A DNA stretch of 64,000 nucleotides from Streptomyces coacervatus. Its GTDB lineage: Bacteria; Actinomycetota; Actinomycetes; Streptomycetales; Streptomycetaceae. The notes under the pieces are model-generated. The model was not told where the DNA came from. It did no database searches and saw only the letters and a program-made list of their open reading frames with translations. Positions 51,670 through 60,489 of this stretch are shown here, piece after piece. The position numbers were made by a program, and so were the translations under genes. The stretch spans positions 124,001 through 188,000 of the forward strand of contig NZ_JARHTP010000005.1 in assembly GCF_029223485.1 (NCBI RefSeq), written 5' to 3'. Numbering within the stretch: the first letter of the stretch is position 1; each line of letters begins with the position of its first letter.

Positions 51670-52341
51670 ATGATCTACGTAGGCGACTGTGTCGGACGAG
51701 AGCCCTGGCTGCACGCATTCATTGCCCATCCGAATGAAGTCGCCCAGCTGAGGCGGATGTTGAGGCTTCGGCTCATCCTGTGGGGGCTGTCCGATCACGT
51801 GGACGCAGCGCAGATCTGCGTAACAGAGCTGGTGACCAACGTCATTCGGCATATCGGCGAGGGAACACCCGTAACGCTGCGAGTGGCGTTCAGCGAGCCG
51901 TATCTACGCCTAGAAGTTGAGGATCCTGATACGCGGGCGTTGCCCACCTTGCTCGAAGCCAGCAGCGTCTCGGAGTCGGGGCGGGGCATGGCGCTCGTCG
52001 ACGCCATGACGGGCAACCGGTGGGGTGTGATCCTTCGCGGCGACTCCAAAGTGGTGTGGTGTGAGCTTGCTGTTGATGCCTCCGCCGCCTGCAGCCAGAC
52101 GAACGGTCCCCGCGTCACGCGCGCCGAAGCCATCCTTGATCTGTACGGATCCTGGCCACTTCCGCACGGTAGGGCCATGGCTGGGGGTGGCAGTCTGCTG
52201 AGCACGGCAGCGGCAGAAGAGGCCGCCATCGGGGTCATGGCCGACGTACTGCACTGGCTGCATGCACACGGGCATGATCCCGATGACGTACTCGACCGAG
52301 CCCAGACTCACTTTGAGGCTGAGATCAGCGAGGTTGCCTGA
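51670..52341 (+). CDS. RsbW-like ATP-binding regulatory protein
   Basis: The 223-residue protein starts at ATG 51670 (MIYVGDCVGREPWLHAFIAHP). Residues 40-140 form a HATPase_c_2 domain: ICVTELVTNVIRHIGEG is the N box and ESGRGMALVDAM the G1-like box. The pattern is like anti-sigma factor RsbW/SpoIIAB kinases. A C-terminal helical part of 80 residues is unassigned. GTG 51634 is a possible alternative start. It is divergent from the XRE/DUF397 pair, the usual partner set, and ends 16 bases from the helicase gene. Confidence 0.8.
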   Translation: MIYVGDCVGREPWLHAFIAHPNEVAQLRRMLRLRLILWGLSDHVDAAQICVTELVTNVIRHIGEGTPVTLRVAFSEPYLRLEVEDPDTRALPTLLEASSVSESGRGMALVDAMTGNRWGVILRGDSKVVWCELAVDASAACSQTNGPRVTRAEAILDLYGSWPLPHGRAMAGGGSLLSTAAAEEAAIGVMADVLHWLHAHGHDPDDVLDRAQTHFEAEISEVA

Positions 52342-52356
52342 TGGTCGGCGACTCCG

Positions 52357-55300
52357 CTAACCCCCGGCGATGGCCGAGTACGACCACACATCCGCAGGCA
52401 GCTCATGATGCAGCTGCCAGGTGATGGCCATGGGCTTGCTGCCCTCGTGCCGGACATAGGCTGCAGGGCCGAGCAGCATCCAGGGTTGGGCTTTGCCGAT
52501 GTCGGTGTCCTTGTAACGCCGCATGAACAGCAGCACGTGGCTGCCGCGTTGGGCGTGCTGTTGATAGCGGAGACCGGTGGGCGAGGTGTCTGCGGTCGTG
52601 CTCTGTGACTCCCAGTGGAAGAGAGAAGGGCTCAACGCGTAGTCCTTGTATCGGACGGTGGGGGAGAAGTCCTTCTCGTTCTTCTCAAGAGTGATCAGCA
52701 GCGCGTCTGTCTTGTTCGGCTCGTCCCAGAGGACTCCCTGCGCAAAGGAGCCAGGCATCTGCCCGCCGAGGCGGGCGACGCCAAGTGCGGCCAGGATCTC
52801 CGAGCGGTTGTACGCGCTATGGATCTTCAGTGGGATGTGCGCGTGCGGGCCCTCCAAGGGAATGGGGAAGTGGTCGGCCTGGCCCATCACGTGGTCGAGC
52901 ACCTGCCGCAGTTCGCTACGGAAGGCTCGCTGCTCACGGAGTGATTCAAGGCCTTGCGCGTAAGAGCTAAAACCACCGGCCTTGTCCCAGAGGTTGAAGA
53001 AGAGCATGCGTGCGTACGTCTTGTCTTTCGGGCTCAGAGCCTCATACGTCGGCGCGTCATCGCTCAGCAGGCGGATGTACGCGTCTCGACGTTCGAGGTC
53101 GTCGACGTGCAGGAACGCCTGCACGCGCTTCAACAGCCCTTCCTCATCTGCCTGTTCAGGCTGGTCCGCCAAGCCGGCGCGGCGTAGGACGGACGTCCAC
53201 GAGTTGCTCGACTTGTACAGCTCCTTGATCTCGCGGCGGCTCTCCCGGAGGTAGTCGGCGAGGAACGGCGTATTGAAGACCCTGACTTCCTTGGCGAGGG
53301 TTTGGACAGTTGCCTTGATCTGGCTGCGGATGTTCTCCAGCACCAGGTCCTTGGACTTGCCCTCAAGGATGATCTGGCAGCCAGATGGGAGTAGAGGGAA
53401 GTCGTGCTCAGCGTGTTCAAGAAGCCGGTTGCGCGACAGGTTCGTCATGGCGCGGAACTGCTCTTCGAACCGGAACTCGGCGCGATGCTGGCCGATGAAG
53501 TCGAGCACGGTGAGCACGGGCTTGTCCTGTGTACGGCGCAGGCCTCGGCCGAGTTGTTGAAGGAAGAGGGTGGCGCTGTTCGTAGGACGGAGGAGGAGCA
53601 ACGTATCGACGTCGGGGATGTCCAAGCCCTCGTTGAACAGGTCTACGGAGAAGATGACCTGGATCTGTCCTGCCTTGAGTTCGGACAGGATTCGGTCACG
53701 GGTTTCGGGATTCGACTCGCTGTCCAAGGCCTCAGCCTTGATTCCTGCGTTCTGGAAGCACTGTGCCATGAAGTGGGCGTGCTTCCTGGTGACGCAAAAG
53801 CCGAGCGCCCGCATGCTCATGGGGTCGGATACCTTGTCTCGCACCTGCTTGATGACGATGCGAGCTCGGGCATGGTCGGCGGAGAACAAGTCGCCGAGTT
53901 GGCTCTGGTCGTACGTCCCCGAACGCCAGTTGAGGCGGGTGAGGTCCGTCCCGTCGGGCAGGCCGAAGTAGTGGAACGGGCATAGGAGGTCGTTGTCGAG
54001 CGCCTCCCACAGTCGCATCTCGGCGGCGATCCTGCCGTCAAAGAACTCGTCTTGCACGTTGAGTCCGTCGGCACGCTCGGGAGTAGCGGTCAGGCCGAGG
54101 AGTTGTTTCGGCTTGAAATGGTTGAGTACGCGGCGATACGTCGTAGCCGTAGCGTGATGGAACTCGTCGACGACGATGATGTCGAAGTGCTCCGGGTCGA
54201 ACTGGTCGAGTCGCTGGTCGGTCAGCGATTGGACACTGGCAAAGACGTGCTGCCAGTCACGCGGTAGCTCGCCACTGAAGAGCGGTTCACCGAACGATGC
54301 GTCATCGAGCACCTCACGGTACTTGCGCAAGGACTGCTTCAAGATCTCTTTGCGGTGTGCCACGAAGAGTAGCCGCGGGTACTGCTTGCCGCCCCACCGC
54401 TTATGCAGATTGCGGTAGTCAAGGGCCGCCATGACGGTCTTGCCGGTTCCGGTCGCAGCGACCAGCAGGTTGTGATGATGTCCGCGGACTTCGCGCTCAA
54501 CGCGCAGCCGCTCCAGCATGTCGGCCTGGTGTGGATACGGCCGAACCTCAAGGCCCGAGAGACTGATTTTGGAGTCTTGGCCGGATGTCGGGCCGCCCGC
54601 CACGCCCAGAGCTTCGTCCAGCTTGAGTGCGTCGCGATCCGGGTCGTAGAGCTCGAATGCCGTGTCGTTCCAGTACGCGTCGAAGGTGGCCTCGAACTTG
54701 TTGAGTACTGCGGGGGTGGCAACGGACGACAGGCGTACGTTCCACTCCAAGCCGTCCAGGAGAGCGGCCTTCGACAGGTTCGAGCTGCCGACGTACGCGG
54801 TATCGAAGCCGGTCTCGCGTCGAAAGAGCCAGGCCTTTGCATGCAGGCGCGTGGATCGGGTCTCGTAGTTGACCTTAACGGTGGCACCGAAATCGCGAAC
54901 GAGGCGATCGAGTGCATGCCGGTCGGTGGCGCCCATGTAGGTCGTCGTGATGACGCGGATCGGTACGCCCCGTTCCCTCGCGGCGCGCAGCGAGTCTTCC
55001 AGGACGCGGATGCCGTACCACTTCACGAACGCGCAGAGCAGATCGATGCGGTCTGCGGTCGCGAGCTCGGCCCTCAACTCCGCACCGAGGTTGGGATCTT
55101 CGGGGGAGTTGGTGATGAGGGATGTTTCGGAGAGAGGGGTGAGGGGGCGGAGGGCATAAGCGCCCGGAGCTTCTTGCTTGGCGAGGGCGAGGAGTTGCCG
55201 CGGGCCGTCGACGATGGTGCCTATGGCCTCGGCTTCGTCCGAATCCGGTACGCCCGAAGCCAAGGACTCCAGGATTTGGTTGGCGACGGTCACTCGATCC

Positions 55301-55506
55301 TCAGGCGGGAGCTGGCTCAGTCGACGCCCGACCGCGTCACTGATGTATCGAGCCAGTACGTGAGGGGTGGACTCGGTGCTGACCTCGGCATCGATGGGTT
55401 CCCAACCCGCAGCCTTGAACTGCCGTAGCTCGTCGTGCACGCTGCGGGTGATCAGCTTTTCGTAGACACCCGCAATCGGCCTCGACTGGCCCCCCGGTTC
55501 CGTCAC
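52357..55506 (-). CDS. PLD-DEAD/DEAH helicase-DUF3427 protein (defence-like)
   Basis: This 1049-residue protein starts at GTG 55506. Domains run in order. First, about residues 130-290 form a PLD-like nuclease domain with RLHAKAWLF and AYVGSSNLSKAAL (one HKD motif). Second, about residues 330-720 form a superfamily 2 helicase with Walker A AATGTGKTVMA, DEFHH box and LLGLTATPERADG. HARIVIK and QLGRGLRRTQ (motif VI) complete the motor. Third, the C-terminal DUF3427 has FHWESQSTTADTSPTGLRYQQH and LLFMRRYKD. Such proteins occur in restriction and defence loci. It is convergent with the RsbW-like gene; the SRA-like gene lies nearby. No TTA codon was found. Confidence 0.88.
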   Translation of the reverse strand: MTEPGGQSRPIAGVYEKLITRSVHDELRQFKAAGWEPIDAEVSTESTPHVLARYISDAVGRRLSQLPPEDRVTVANQILESLASGVPDSDEAEAIGTIVDGPRQLLALAKQEAPGAYALRPLTPLSETSLITNSPEDPNLGAELRAELATADRIDLLCAFVKWYGIRVLEDSLRAARERGVPIRVITTTYMGATDRHALDRLVRDFGATVKVNYETRSTRLHAKAWLFRRETGFDTAYVGSSNLSKAALLDGLEWNVRLSSVATPAVLNKFEATFDAYWNDTAFELYDPDRDALKLDEALGVAGGPTSGQDSKISLSGLEVRPYPHQADMLERLRVEREVRGHHHNLLVAATGTGKTVMAALDYRNLHKRWGGKQYPRLLFVAHRKEILKQSLRKYREVLDDASFGEPLFSGELPRDWQHVFASVQSLTDQRLDQFDPEHFDIIVVDEFHHATATTYRRVLNHFKPKQLLGLTATPERADGLNVQDEFFDGRIAAEMRLWEALDNDLLCPFHYFGLPDGTDLTRLNWRSGTYDQSQLGDLFSADHARARIVIKQVRDKVSDPMSMRALGFCVTRKHAHFMAQCFQNAGIKAEALDSESNPETRDRILSELKAGQIQVIFSVDLFNEGLDIPDVDTLLLLRPTNSATLFLQQLGRGLRRTQDKPVLTVLDFIGQHRAEFRFEEQFRAMTNLSRNRLLEHAEHDFPLLPSGCQIILEGKSKDLVLENIRSQIKATVQTLAKEVRVFNTPFLADYLRESRREIKELYKSSNSWTSVLRRAGLADQPEQADEEGLLKRVQAFLHVDDLERRDAYIRLLSDDAPTYEALSPKDKTYARMLFFNLWDKAGGFSSYAQGLESLREQRAFRSELRQVLDHVMGQADHFPIPLEGPHAHIPLKIHSAYNRSEILAALGVARLGGQMPGSFAQGVLWDEPNKTDALLITLEKNEKDFSPTVRYKDYALSPSLFHWESQSTTADTSPTGLRYQQHAQRGSHVLLFMRRYKDTDIGKAQPWMLLGPAAYVRHEGSKPMAITWQLHHELPADVWSYSAIAGG

Positions 55507-55731
55507 GACCGCTCCTCTGATCCCTCGTGGTCCTCGTGCACGATTGCTCGCGCCGATATGGATCAGTTCTAACAGTCGCCACTGTCAATCGAAGGTTCCA
55601 TGTCGAAAGGTGATCAGTTTCGGACAGCTGCCTGGCCGGTAGAGACAAGCTGGCCAGCACTCTGGATCAGTCCCGGGCATCGCCTGGATAAGTCCAGAGT
55701 GGTGGCAACCGACGCTGTGGGGCCGCTACGG

Positions 55732-56742
55732 CTACGCCCCGTGGCACCCCTCGTAGACCCGCCCCGACCCACACCAACAACCAGCCCCCCGCTGCGGCGG
55801 CCACTCCACAGCCCGCCCCCGAGCCGCCAACGTCGTCGCATACTGCGGCAACAACTCCGCCTCACCCGGCGAAGCCCCCTCCGAAGCCGCGAACGCCTCG
55901 TACGACGGCACCGTCCCCGTCACAATCCCCAGATTCGGCGTCCCACTCGCCGCCAGTTCCCGCAGTGACCCCTCTATCGTCGCCAGGTGCTCCTCATGCG
56001 AGGGGTACTCGGCGCCCAGCGAGGGATACGCCTCCACCAGCTCCGCCAGTTCCCCCGCCGGCCAGTGCAGCACCGCCACCGGGAAGGGACGGGACAACGC
56101 CTCCCGGTAAGCCCCCAGCTCTGCCCGCAGCCGCGAGATTTCCGCCGCCAGTTCCGCGGGGTTGTCGGACCCCAGCGACCACACCCGCTTCGGGTCGTGC
56201 AGCTCGTCCAAGGAGACCGGGGACGAGTGCAGCAGGTCCGCCACCGTGTCCCACTCGTCGTGCGCCACGCCCAGCATCCGCCGCACCCTGTGGCGGCCGA
56301 ACAGCAGCGGGTGCGTCGAGTACGGGGGTTCCTCCACGCCTGTCAGGAGCACAGTCGCCCCCTCCGTGAACGTCTCCTGGGCCGCCTCCAGCTCATCGTG
56401 GGACTCCAGTGCCTCCGCCACGATCACCCAGGGGGCCGGGTCGCGCGGGGAGCCTGCCCTGACGCCGTCGATGATTGCTCGGGCCTCGGCCTCGTGGCCG
56501 TACTCCCAGAGGTTCGAGGCCTTCAGGGACCGTACGAGATACGGGTTCTCCAGGCCCGCCTGGGACGACAGCAGGCGGTCGTAGAGCGTGGTCGCGGCGG
56601 GGCGGTCGCCGGAGAGTTCGAGGTGGGCCGCGGCCTGGAGGAGCAGGGCCTCGGCGTCCTCGGGGTACAGGCCGGCGGTTCGCTCCAGGCGGGCCGCTTC
56701 GGCGGTGTGGTCGACGTTCTCGGCAGGCGTGTCGGGGCGCAT
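55732..56742 (-). CDS. tetratricopeptide-like protein with SEC-C zinc motif
   Basis: The protein is 336 residues from MRPDTPAENVDHTAEAARLE (an in-frame ATG 21 bases upstream adds MGSTVSL). The first 130 residues are helical TPR-like repeats (LYPEDAEALLLQAAAHLELSGDRP). The C-terminus is CWCGSGRVYEGCHGA, the C-x-C-x8-C-H SEC-C zinc-binding motif. SEC-C proteins often bind ribosomes or SecB/SecA-like partners; the role here is unknown. It is divergent from nothing close; the helicase lies 225 bases downstream on the same strand. Confidence 0.82.
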   Translation of the reverse strand: MRPDTPAENVDHTAEAARLERTAGLYPEDAEALLLQAAAHLELSGDRPAATTLYDRLLSSQAGLENPYLVRSLKASNLWEYGHEAEARAIIDGVRAGSPRDPAPWVIVAEALESHDELEAAQETFTEGATVLLTGVEEPPYSTHPLLFGRHRVRRMLGVAHDEWDTVADLLHSSPVSLDELHDPKRVWSLGSDNPAELAAEISRLRAELGAYREALSRPFPVAVLHWPAGELAELVEAYPSLGAEYPSHEEHLATIEGSLRELAASGTPNLGIVTGTVPSYEAFAASEGASPGEAELLPQYATTLAARGRAVEWPPQRGAGCWCGSGRVYEGCHGA

Positions 56743-56821
56743 GAGGGAAACCGTACTGCCCATCAGTGACGAAGAAGAGGTCTGTGCTGGTCAAAGGGCG
56801 GGATCGGGAGACAGCTCACTA

Positions 56822-58015
56822 TTACCCCTCCTGCCCGGCCGTCCCGTGTGCCGCGAACAGCATCGTCCCCAGGCCTGCCAGGACGATCGCTGCCCCGACG
56901 TACAGCGGAGCCGTGTAACCGAAGCCCGCGCTGATGGCCATCCCGCCCAGCCACGCCCCCAGCGCATTCCCGACATTCGACGCCGATACGTTCGCGCCGG
57001 CCGCCAGTGGGACTCCCTGGGCGGCGTCCGTCACGCGCGTGATCATGCCGGGGACGGGGGCGAAGCCGAACACGCCCGTGAGGAAGACCAGGACGATGGA
57101 TGCGGTCGGGCTGCTTGCCAGGAGACCGAACAGAGCCAGCGTGGCCGTCAGAGCGGCCAGGGACGCGATCAGGGTCAGGTCGCGGTTGCGGTCCGCACCC
57201 CGGCCGCCAGCCAGGTTGCCGACGACCAGGCCGCTGCCGTAGACGACCAGCAGCCACGCCACGTCCGTGTCCGAGAAGCCCGTGACCTCGGTGAACGTGT
57301 ACGCGAGGTAGCTGAACGCGCCGAACATTCCGCCGTAGCTGAGCGCGGTCGCGGCGAGGGTCAGCCATACCTGGCGGGAGCGCATGGCCCGTAGCTGGGC
57401 GGACAGTGCCCTCGCCGCGCCGCTCTCCACCTCAGGCTTCCCCGCCCACCCCGGCACCAGCACCGCAATCGCCACCGCCGCGACCACCCCGATCCCCGTG
57501 ATCGCCCAGAACGTCGCCCGCCAACCCCAGCGTTCGCCGACCAGGGCGCCGAAGGGGACCCCGAGCACGTTCGCGACCGTCAGGCCCGCGAACATCACCG
57601 CCACCGCTCTCGATGCCCGTTCCGGAGGGACCAGGCTGCGGGCCACGAGGGAGCCGATGCCGAAGAACGAGCCGTGGCACAGGGCTGCGATCACCCGTCC
57701 CAGCATCATCACCCCGTAGCTCGGTGCGACGGCGGAGATGAGGTTGCCGAGGACGAACAGCACCACCAGCCCGAACAGGACGGGTTTGCGGGGCAGGCCG
57801 GCCGTCGCAGCCGTCAGCGCGATCGCGCCCACCGCGACGGTCAGGGCGTATCCGGAGATCAGCCAGCCCGCCGCGGCCTCGGACACCGCGAGGCTCCGGC
57901 CCACCTGCGGCAGGAGCCCCGCGATCACGAACTCGGTCAGGCCTATTCCGAAACCGCCGAGCGCCAGTGCCACCAGCCCGGCCGGCAGCCGCCCGGGGGG
58001 AGCGGACGGTGTCAG
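56822..58015 (-). CDS. MFS transporter
   Basis: About 397 residues with twelve membrane helices. LGGFGIGLTEFVIAGLLPQV opens helix 1, FGIGSLVARSLVPPERASRAVAVM is the loop 4-5 region, and GVPFGALVGERWGWRATFW is an antiporter-type motif C region. It resembles drug:H+ antiporter/arabinose-efflux permeases of the DHA1 type. The start is uncertain: no ATG or GTG precedes helix 1 closely. CTG 58015 overlaps the stop of the upstream glycoside hydrolase gene (CTGA) with GGGGTG nearby; GTG 57973 would cut into helix 1. It is probably translationally coupled. Confidence 0.82.
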   Translation of the reverse strand: MTPSAPPGRLPAGLVALALGGFGIGLTEFVIAGLLPQVGRSLAVSEAAAGWLISGYALTVAVGAIALTAATAGLPRKPVLFGLVVLFVLGNLISAVAPSYGVMMLGRVIAALCHGSFFGIGSLVARSLVPPERASRAVAVMFAGLTVANVLGVPFGALVGERWGWRATFWAITGIGVVAAVAIAVLVPGWAGKPEVESGAARALSAQLRAMRSRQVWLTLAATALSYGGMFGAFSYLAYTFTEVTGFSDTDVAWLLVVYGSGLVVGNLAGGRGADRNRDLTLIASLAALTATLALFGLLASSPTASIVLVFLTGVFGFAPVPGMITRVTDAAQGVPLAAGANVSASNVGNALGAWLGGMAISAGFGYTAPLYVGAAIVLAGLGTMLFAAHGTAGQEG

Positions 58016-59484
58016 ATCGTCACCCCGTCGATCTGCAACGTCTGCACCGCCTTCCCCGCGAACGACGCCGACACGCTCTTCCCGCTCAGGAACGTGTCCG
58101 AGTACGACTTGTACAGGTCGCCGCCCGTCGTCACCGTGTTCCAGCGCGGGACCAGGCCGCCCGAACCGCCCGTCACGGTGGTGAAGTTGGAGAGGTTGAA
58201 GGTCAGGGTCTGGGCGGACGAGGACGTGTTCAGGGCCACTATCACCAGGCGCTTCGCGCTTGCGTCGTAGGCCGCCACCGCGTTGCTCACGCCCGTGTCG
58301 AGGATCTTCATGCCCGGGCGGATGTGACGGCTGAACTGCGCCATCGTGTAGTACTTCGTCTGCACCGCGCCCGCCTGCAGCGTGCTCGCGTCGTACGCGA
58401 TCATCGCCCAACTCGTGGACGGGTCCATGACCTGCCAGTAGACCCAGGCGGTGGGGTGCAGCCAGCGGAAGTCGTAGAGGAGGTTGAAGGCGAGGGTGTA
58501 ACCGGTGCCGTCGTTGTCGCCGGTCTCGGAGTTCCAGAGGGCCTTGCCGGCCGTCGTCACGACATCGGTGTACAACAAGTCCCTACGACCGCCCGAGCCC
58601 TGGTAGCCGTGGACGTTGACCCGGTTCACATACCCCTTCGTCGTCGACGAGAAGGAGTTCCAGGTGGTGCGGGCCAGGTCGTAGCTCGTCTCGTCCGAGG
58701 CCGAGATCTTCGTCGACGTCAGGCCTCGTTTGTCCAACTCGCTTCGGACGTAGGGCAGTACGGCGGACTGGACGGTCGAGTCCATGTGGCAGCCCTCTTG
58801 CGTGCCCGTTGCCGTCCACCAGCTGGAGCTGGGCTCGTTGAAGGCTTCCACCGTCGCGAAGTTCACGCCCCAGTTGTTCTTCGCGTAGAGGGCCACCGCG
58901 GCCAGGTGGGAGGCGTGCTGGCGGTAGTTCCAGGACTGGAGGTTGTTGCCGCCGTCGGAGGCGCCGGACGGATTGTGGTTCAGGCACATCCACCACATGG
59001 GGGAGTTCGCGAACAGCTCGGTGGTGGCGCCGCGTGCGGTCGCCTTCACCAGCATCGCGCGCTGGGTGGCGTCAGCCGTCCACTTCCATGCCGAGGACGT
59101 CGGGTCCTCGTTGTTCCAGTCCTGCCAGTAGCCCTCGATCTGCTTGAAGGCGGGGATGTTGGCGGAGGCGACCATGCTCTCGCCGCTCACCGTGTTCGAG
59201 CTGCACGCGCCCAGGTTGTAGCGGGCGATGTTCAGGCCCAGGCCGGGGAGGGAGGTGCCGTTGTACGTCGTCGACTTGGTGGTGAAGAAGATGTCGGCGA
59301 AGTCGTCCCGGGCGCCGAAGACGTTGGCCCACCAGGCCAGCGAGGTGCCCCAGCCCTCCCAAGTGCCGTACGACGTCCCCGGGTTGACGGCGATCGTGGC
59401 GTCCGCGCGTGCGGTGCCGGTTGCGAGTGCGCTGCCGAGGAGGGTGCCGCCCGCCGCCGTCAGCAGGGTTCTGCGTCGGATCAT
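58012..59484 (-). CDS. secreted GH30-type endo-beta-1,6-galactanase-like enzyme
   Basis: The 490-residue protein has a Tat-like signal (MIRRRTLLTAAGGTLLGSAL). The GH30 (beta/alpha)8 barrel shows GTWEGWGTSLAWWANVFG at the first strand, acid/base Glu217 in EAFNEPSSSWW and probable nucleophile Glu320 in WNSETGDND. A C-terminal beta domain follows (GVSNAVAAYDASAKRLVIV). The Trp-rich first strand and NEPSSSWW fit the subfamily acting on beta-1,6-galactan of plant arabinogalactan. It is a secreted plant-polymer-degrading enzyme. The MFS gene overlaps its stop codon. Confidence 0.9.
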   Translation of the reverse strand: MIRRRTLLTAAGGTLLGSALATGTARADATIAVNPGTSYGTWEGWGTSLAWWANVFGARDDFADIFFTTKSTTYNGTSLPGLGLNIARYNLGACSSNTVSGESMVASANIPAFKQIEGYWQDWNNEDPTSSAWKWTADATQRAMLVKATARGATTELFANSPMWWMCLNHNPSGASDGGNNLQSWNYRQHASHLAAVALYAKNNWGVNFATVEAFNEPSSSWWTATGTQEGCHMDSTVQSAVLPYVRSELDKRGLTSTKISASDETSYDLARTTWNSFSSTTKGYVNRVNVHGYQGSGGRRDLLYTDVVTTAGKALWNSETGDNDGTGYTLAFNLLYDFRWLHPTAWVYWQVMDPSTSWAMIAYDASTLQAGAVQTKYYTMAQFSRHIRPGMKILDTGVSNAVAAYDASAKRLVIVALNTSSSAQTLTFNLSNFTTVTGGSGGLVPRWNTVTTGGDLYKSYSDTFLSGKSVSASFAGKAVQTLQIDGVTI

Positions 59485-59684
59485 GGTGTCGTCTCCGTAA
59501 GTGGACTGTCCCGTTCATGCCACGACGAAGCATCGGGTGTGATGTGTGGGGTTGTCGAGAGTTGTGACAGCCCTTTCTCAGCCCTTTCGAAAACCTCTGT
59601 ACGAAGTGCCGAACACTGCTTACGGCTGGTTACTTGCAGGGGTGCCCCCTATGGTGCAGGCGGCCCGGCGAAGGAGGCGTACGG

Positions 59685-60488
59685 ATGCGGGTGCCCGTCG
59701 TGCAGCACACCACCCGGCGGCAGCGCGCCCGACGCCGGCGTGCGCTGTGGACCGGCGGCGAACTCCTCGTCACCGTGGGCCTCGTACTGCTGCTCCTCGT
59801 CGTGCACCAGCTGTGGTGGACCAACCGGGAGGCCCGGCGCGGCGCCGAGCGGAAGGTGGAGGCGCTGGAGCGGGAGTGGGGCGACGGGGCGACCGGCGAT
59901 GGAGCCACCGGCAAAGGCAGCGGCGACGACGGTGACTCCGGTACGTCCGTCTCTGCCGCGACGCCCGGGCCGGACCCCGGAAGCGGTACCAGCACCCGCC
60001 AACAGGCAGCAAGTACGCGGCAGTCCAGCCCCTCCTGGTCCCAGGCCTACGCCATCCTCACCATCCCGCGCCTCGGCCTCCGCGTCCCCGTCGCCGAGGG
60101 CGTCAGCAAGCAGGACGTCCTCAACAAGGGGTACGTCGGCCACTACCGCGGTACCGGGCAGCCGGGCCAGGCAGGGAACTTCGCGCTCGCGGGGCATCGG
60201 AACACCCACGGCGAACCCTTCCGGTACGTCAACCGGCTGCGGGCGAAGGACCTCGTCGAGGTCGAGACCAGGAGCGCCACGTACACGTACGCCGTCGACA
60301 AGACGCTGCCGCAGACCTCGGCTCGCGACTCGGGTGTCGTACGGCCGATTCCGCGCTCGATCGTCAAGCCCGGTTACGGGTACTCCGAGCCGGGCTACTA
60401 CATCACGCTGACGACCTGCACTCCGGAGTACACGTCGAGGTATCGGCTGGTGGTCTGGGGCAAGCTCGTTTCCATGCGCCCGCGTTGA
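59685..60488 (+). CDS. srtE: class E sortase
   Basis: The 267-residue protein starts at ATG 59685 (MRVPVVQHTTRRQRARRRRALW) after GGAGG. An N-terminal membrane helix (LLVTVGLVLLLLVVHQLWW) is followed by a Gly/Ser/Thr/Asp-rich linker. The sortase barrel has His171 in LAGHRNTHG, Cys245 in TLTTCTPEYTSRY and Arg252. Class E enzymes join LAxTG proteins to peptidoglycan in Streptomyces, such as chaplins and SapB-related surface proteins. A protein with LAATG lies at 29415 in this window, although other substrates will exist elsewhere. Confidence 0.93.
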   Translation: MRVPVVQHTTRRQRARRRRALWTGGELLVTVGLVLLLLVVHQLWWTNREARRGAERKVEALEREWGDGATGDGATGKGSGDDGDSGTSVSAATPGPDPGSGTSTRQQAASTRQSSPSWSQAYAILTIPRLGLRVPVAEGVSKQDVLNKGYVGHYRGTGQPGQAGNFALAGHRNTHGEPFRYVNRLRAKDLVEVETRSATYTYAVDKTLPQTSARDSGVVRPIPRSIVKPGYGYSEPGYYITLTTCTPEYTSRYRLVVWGKLVSMRPR

Positions 60489-60489
60489 G

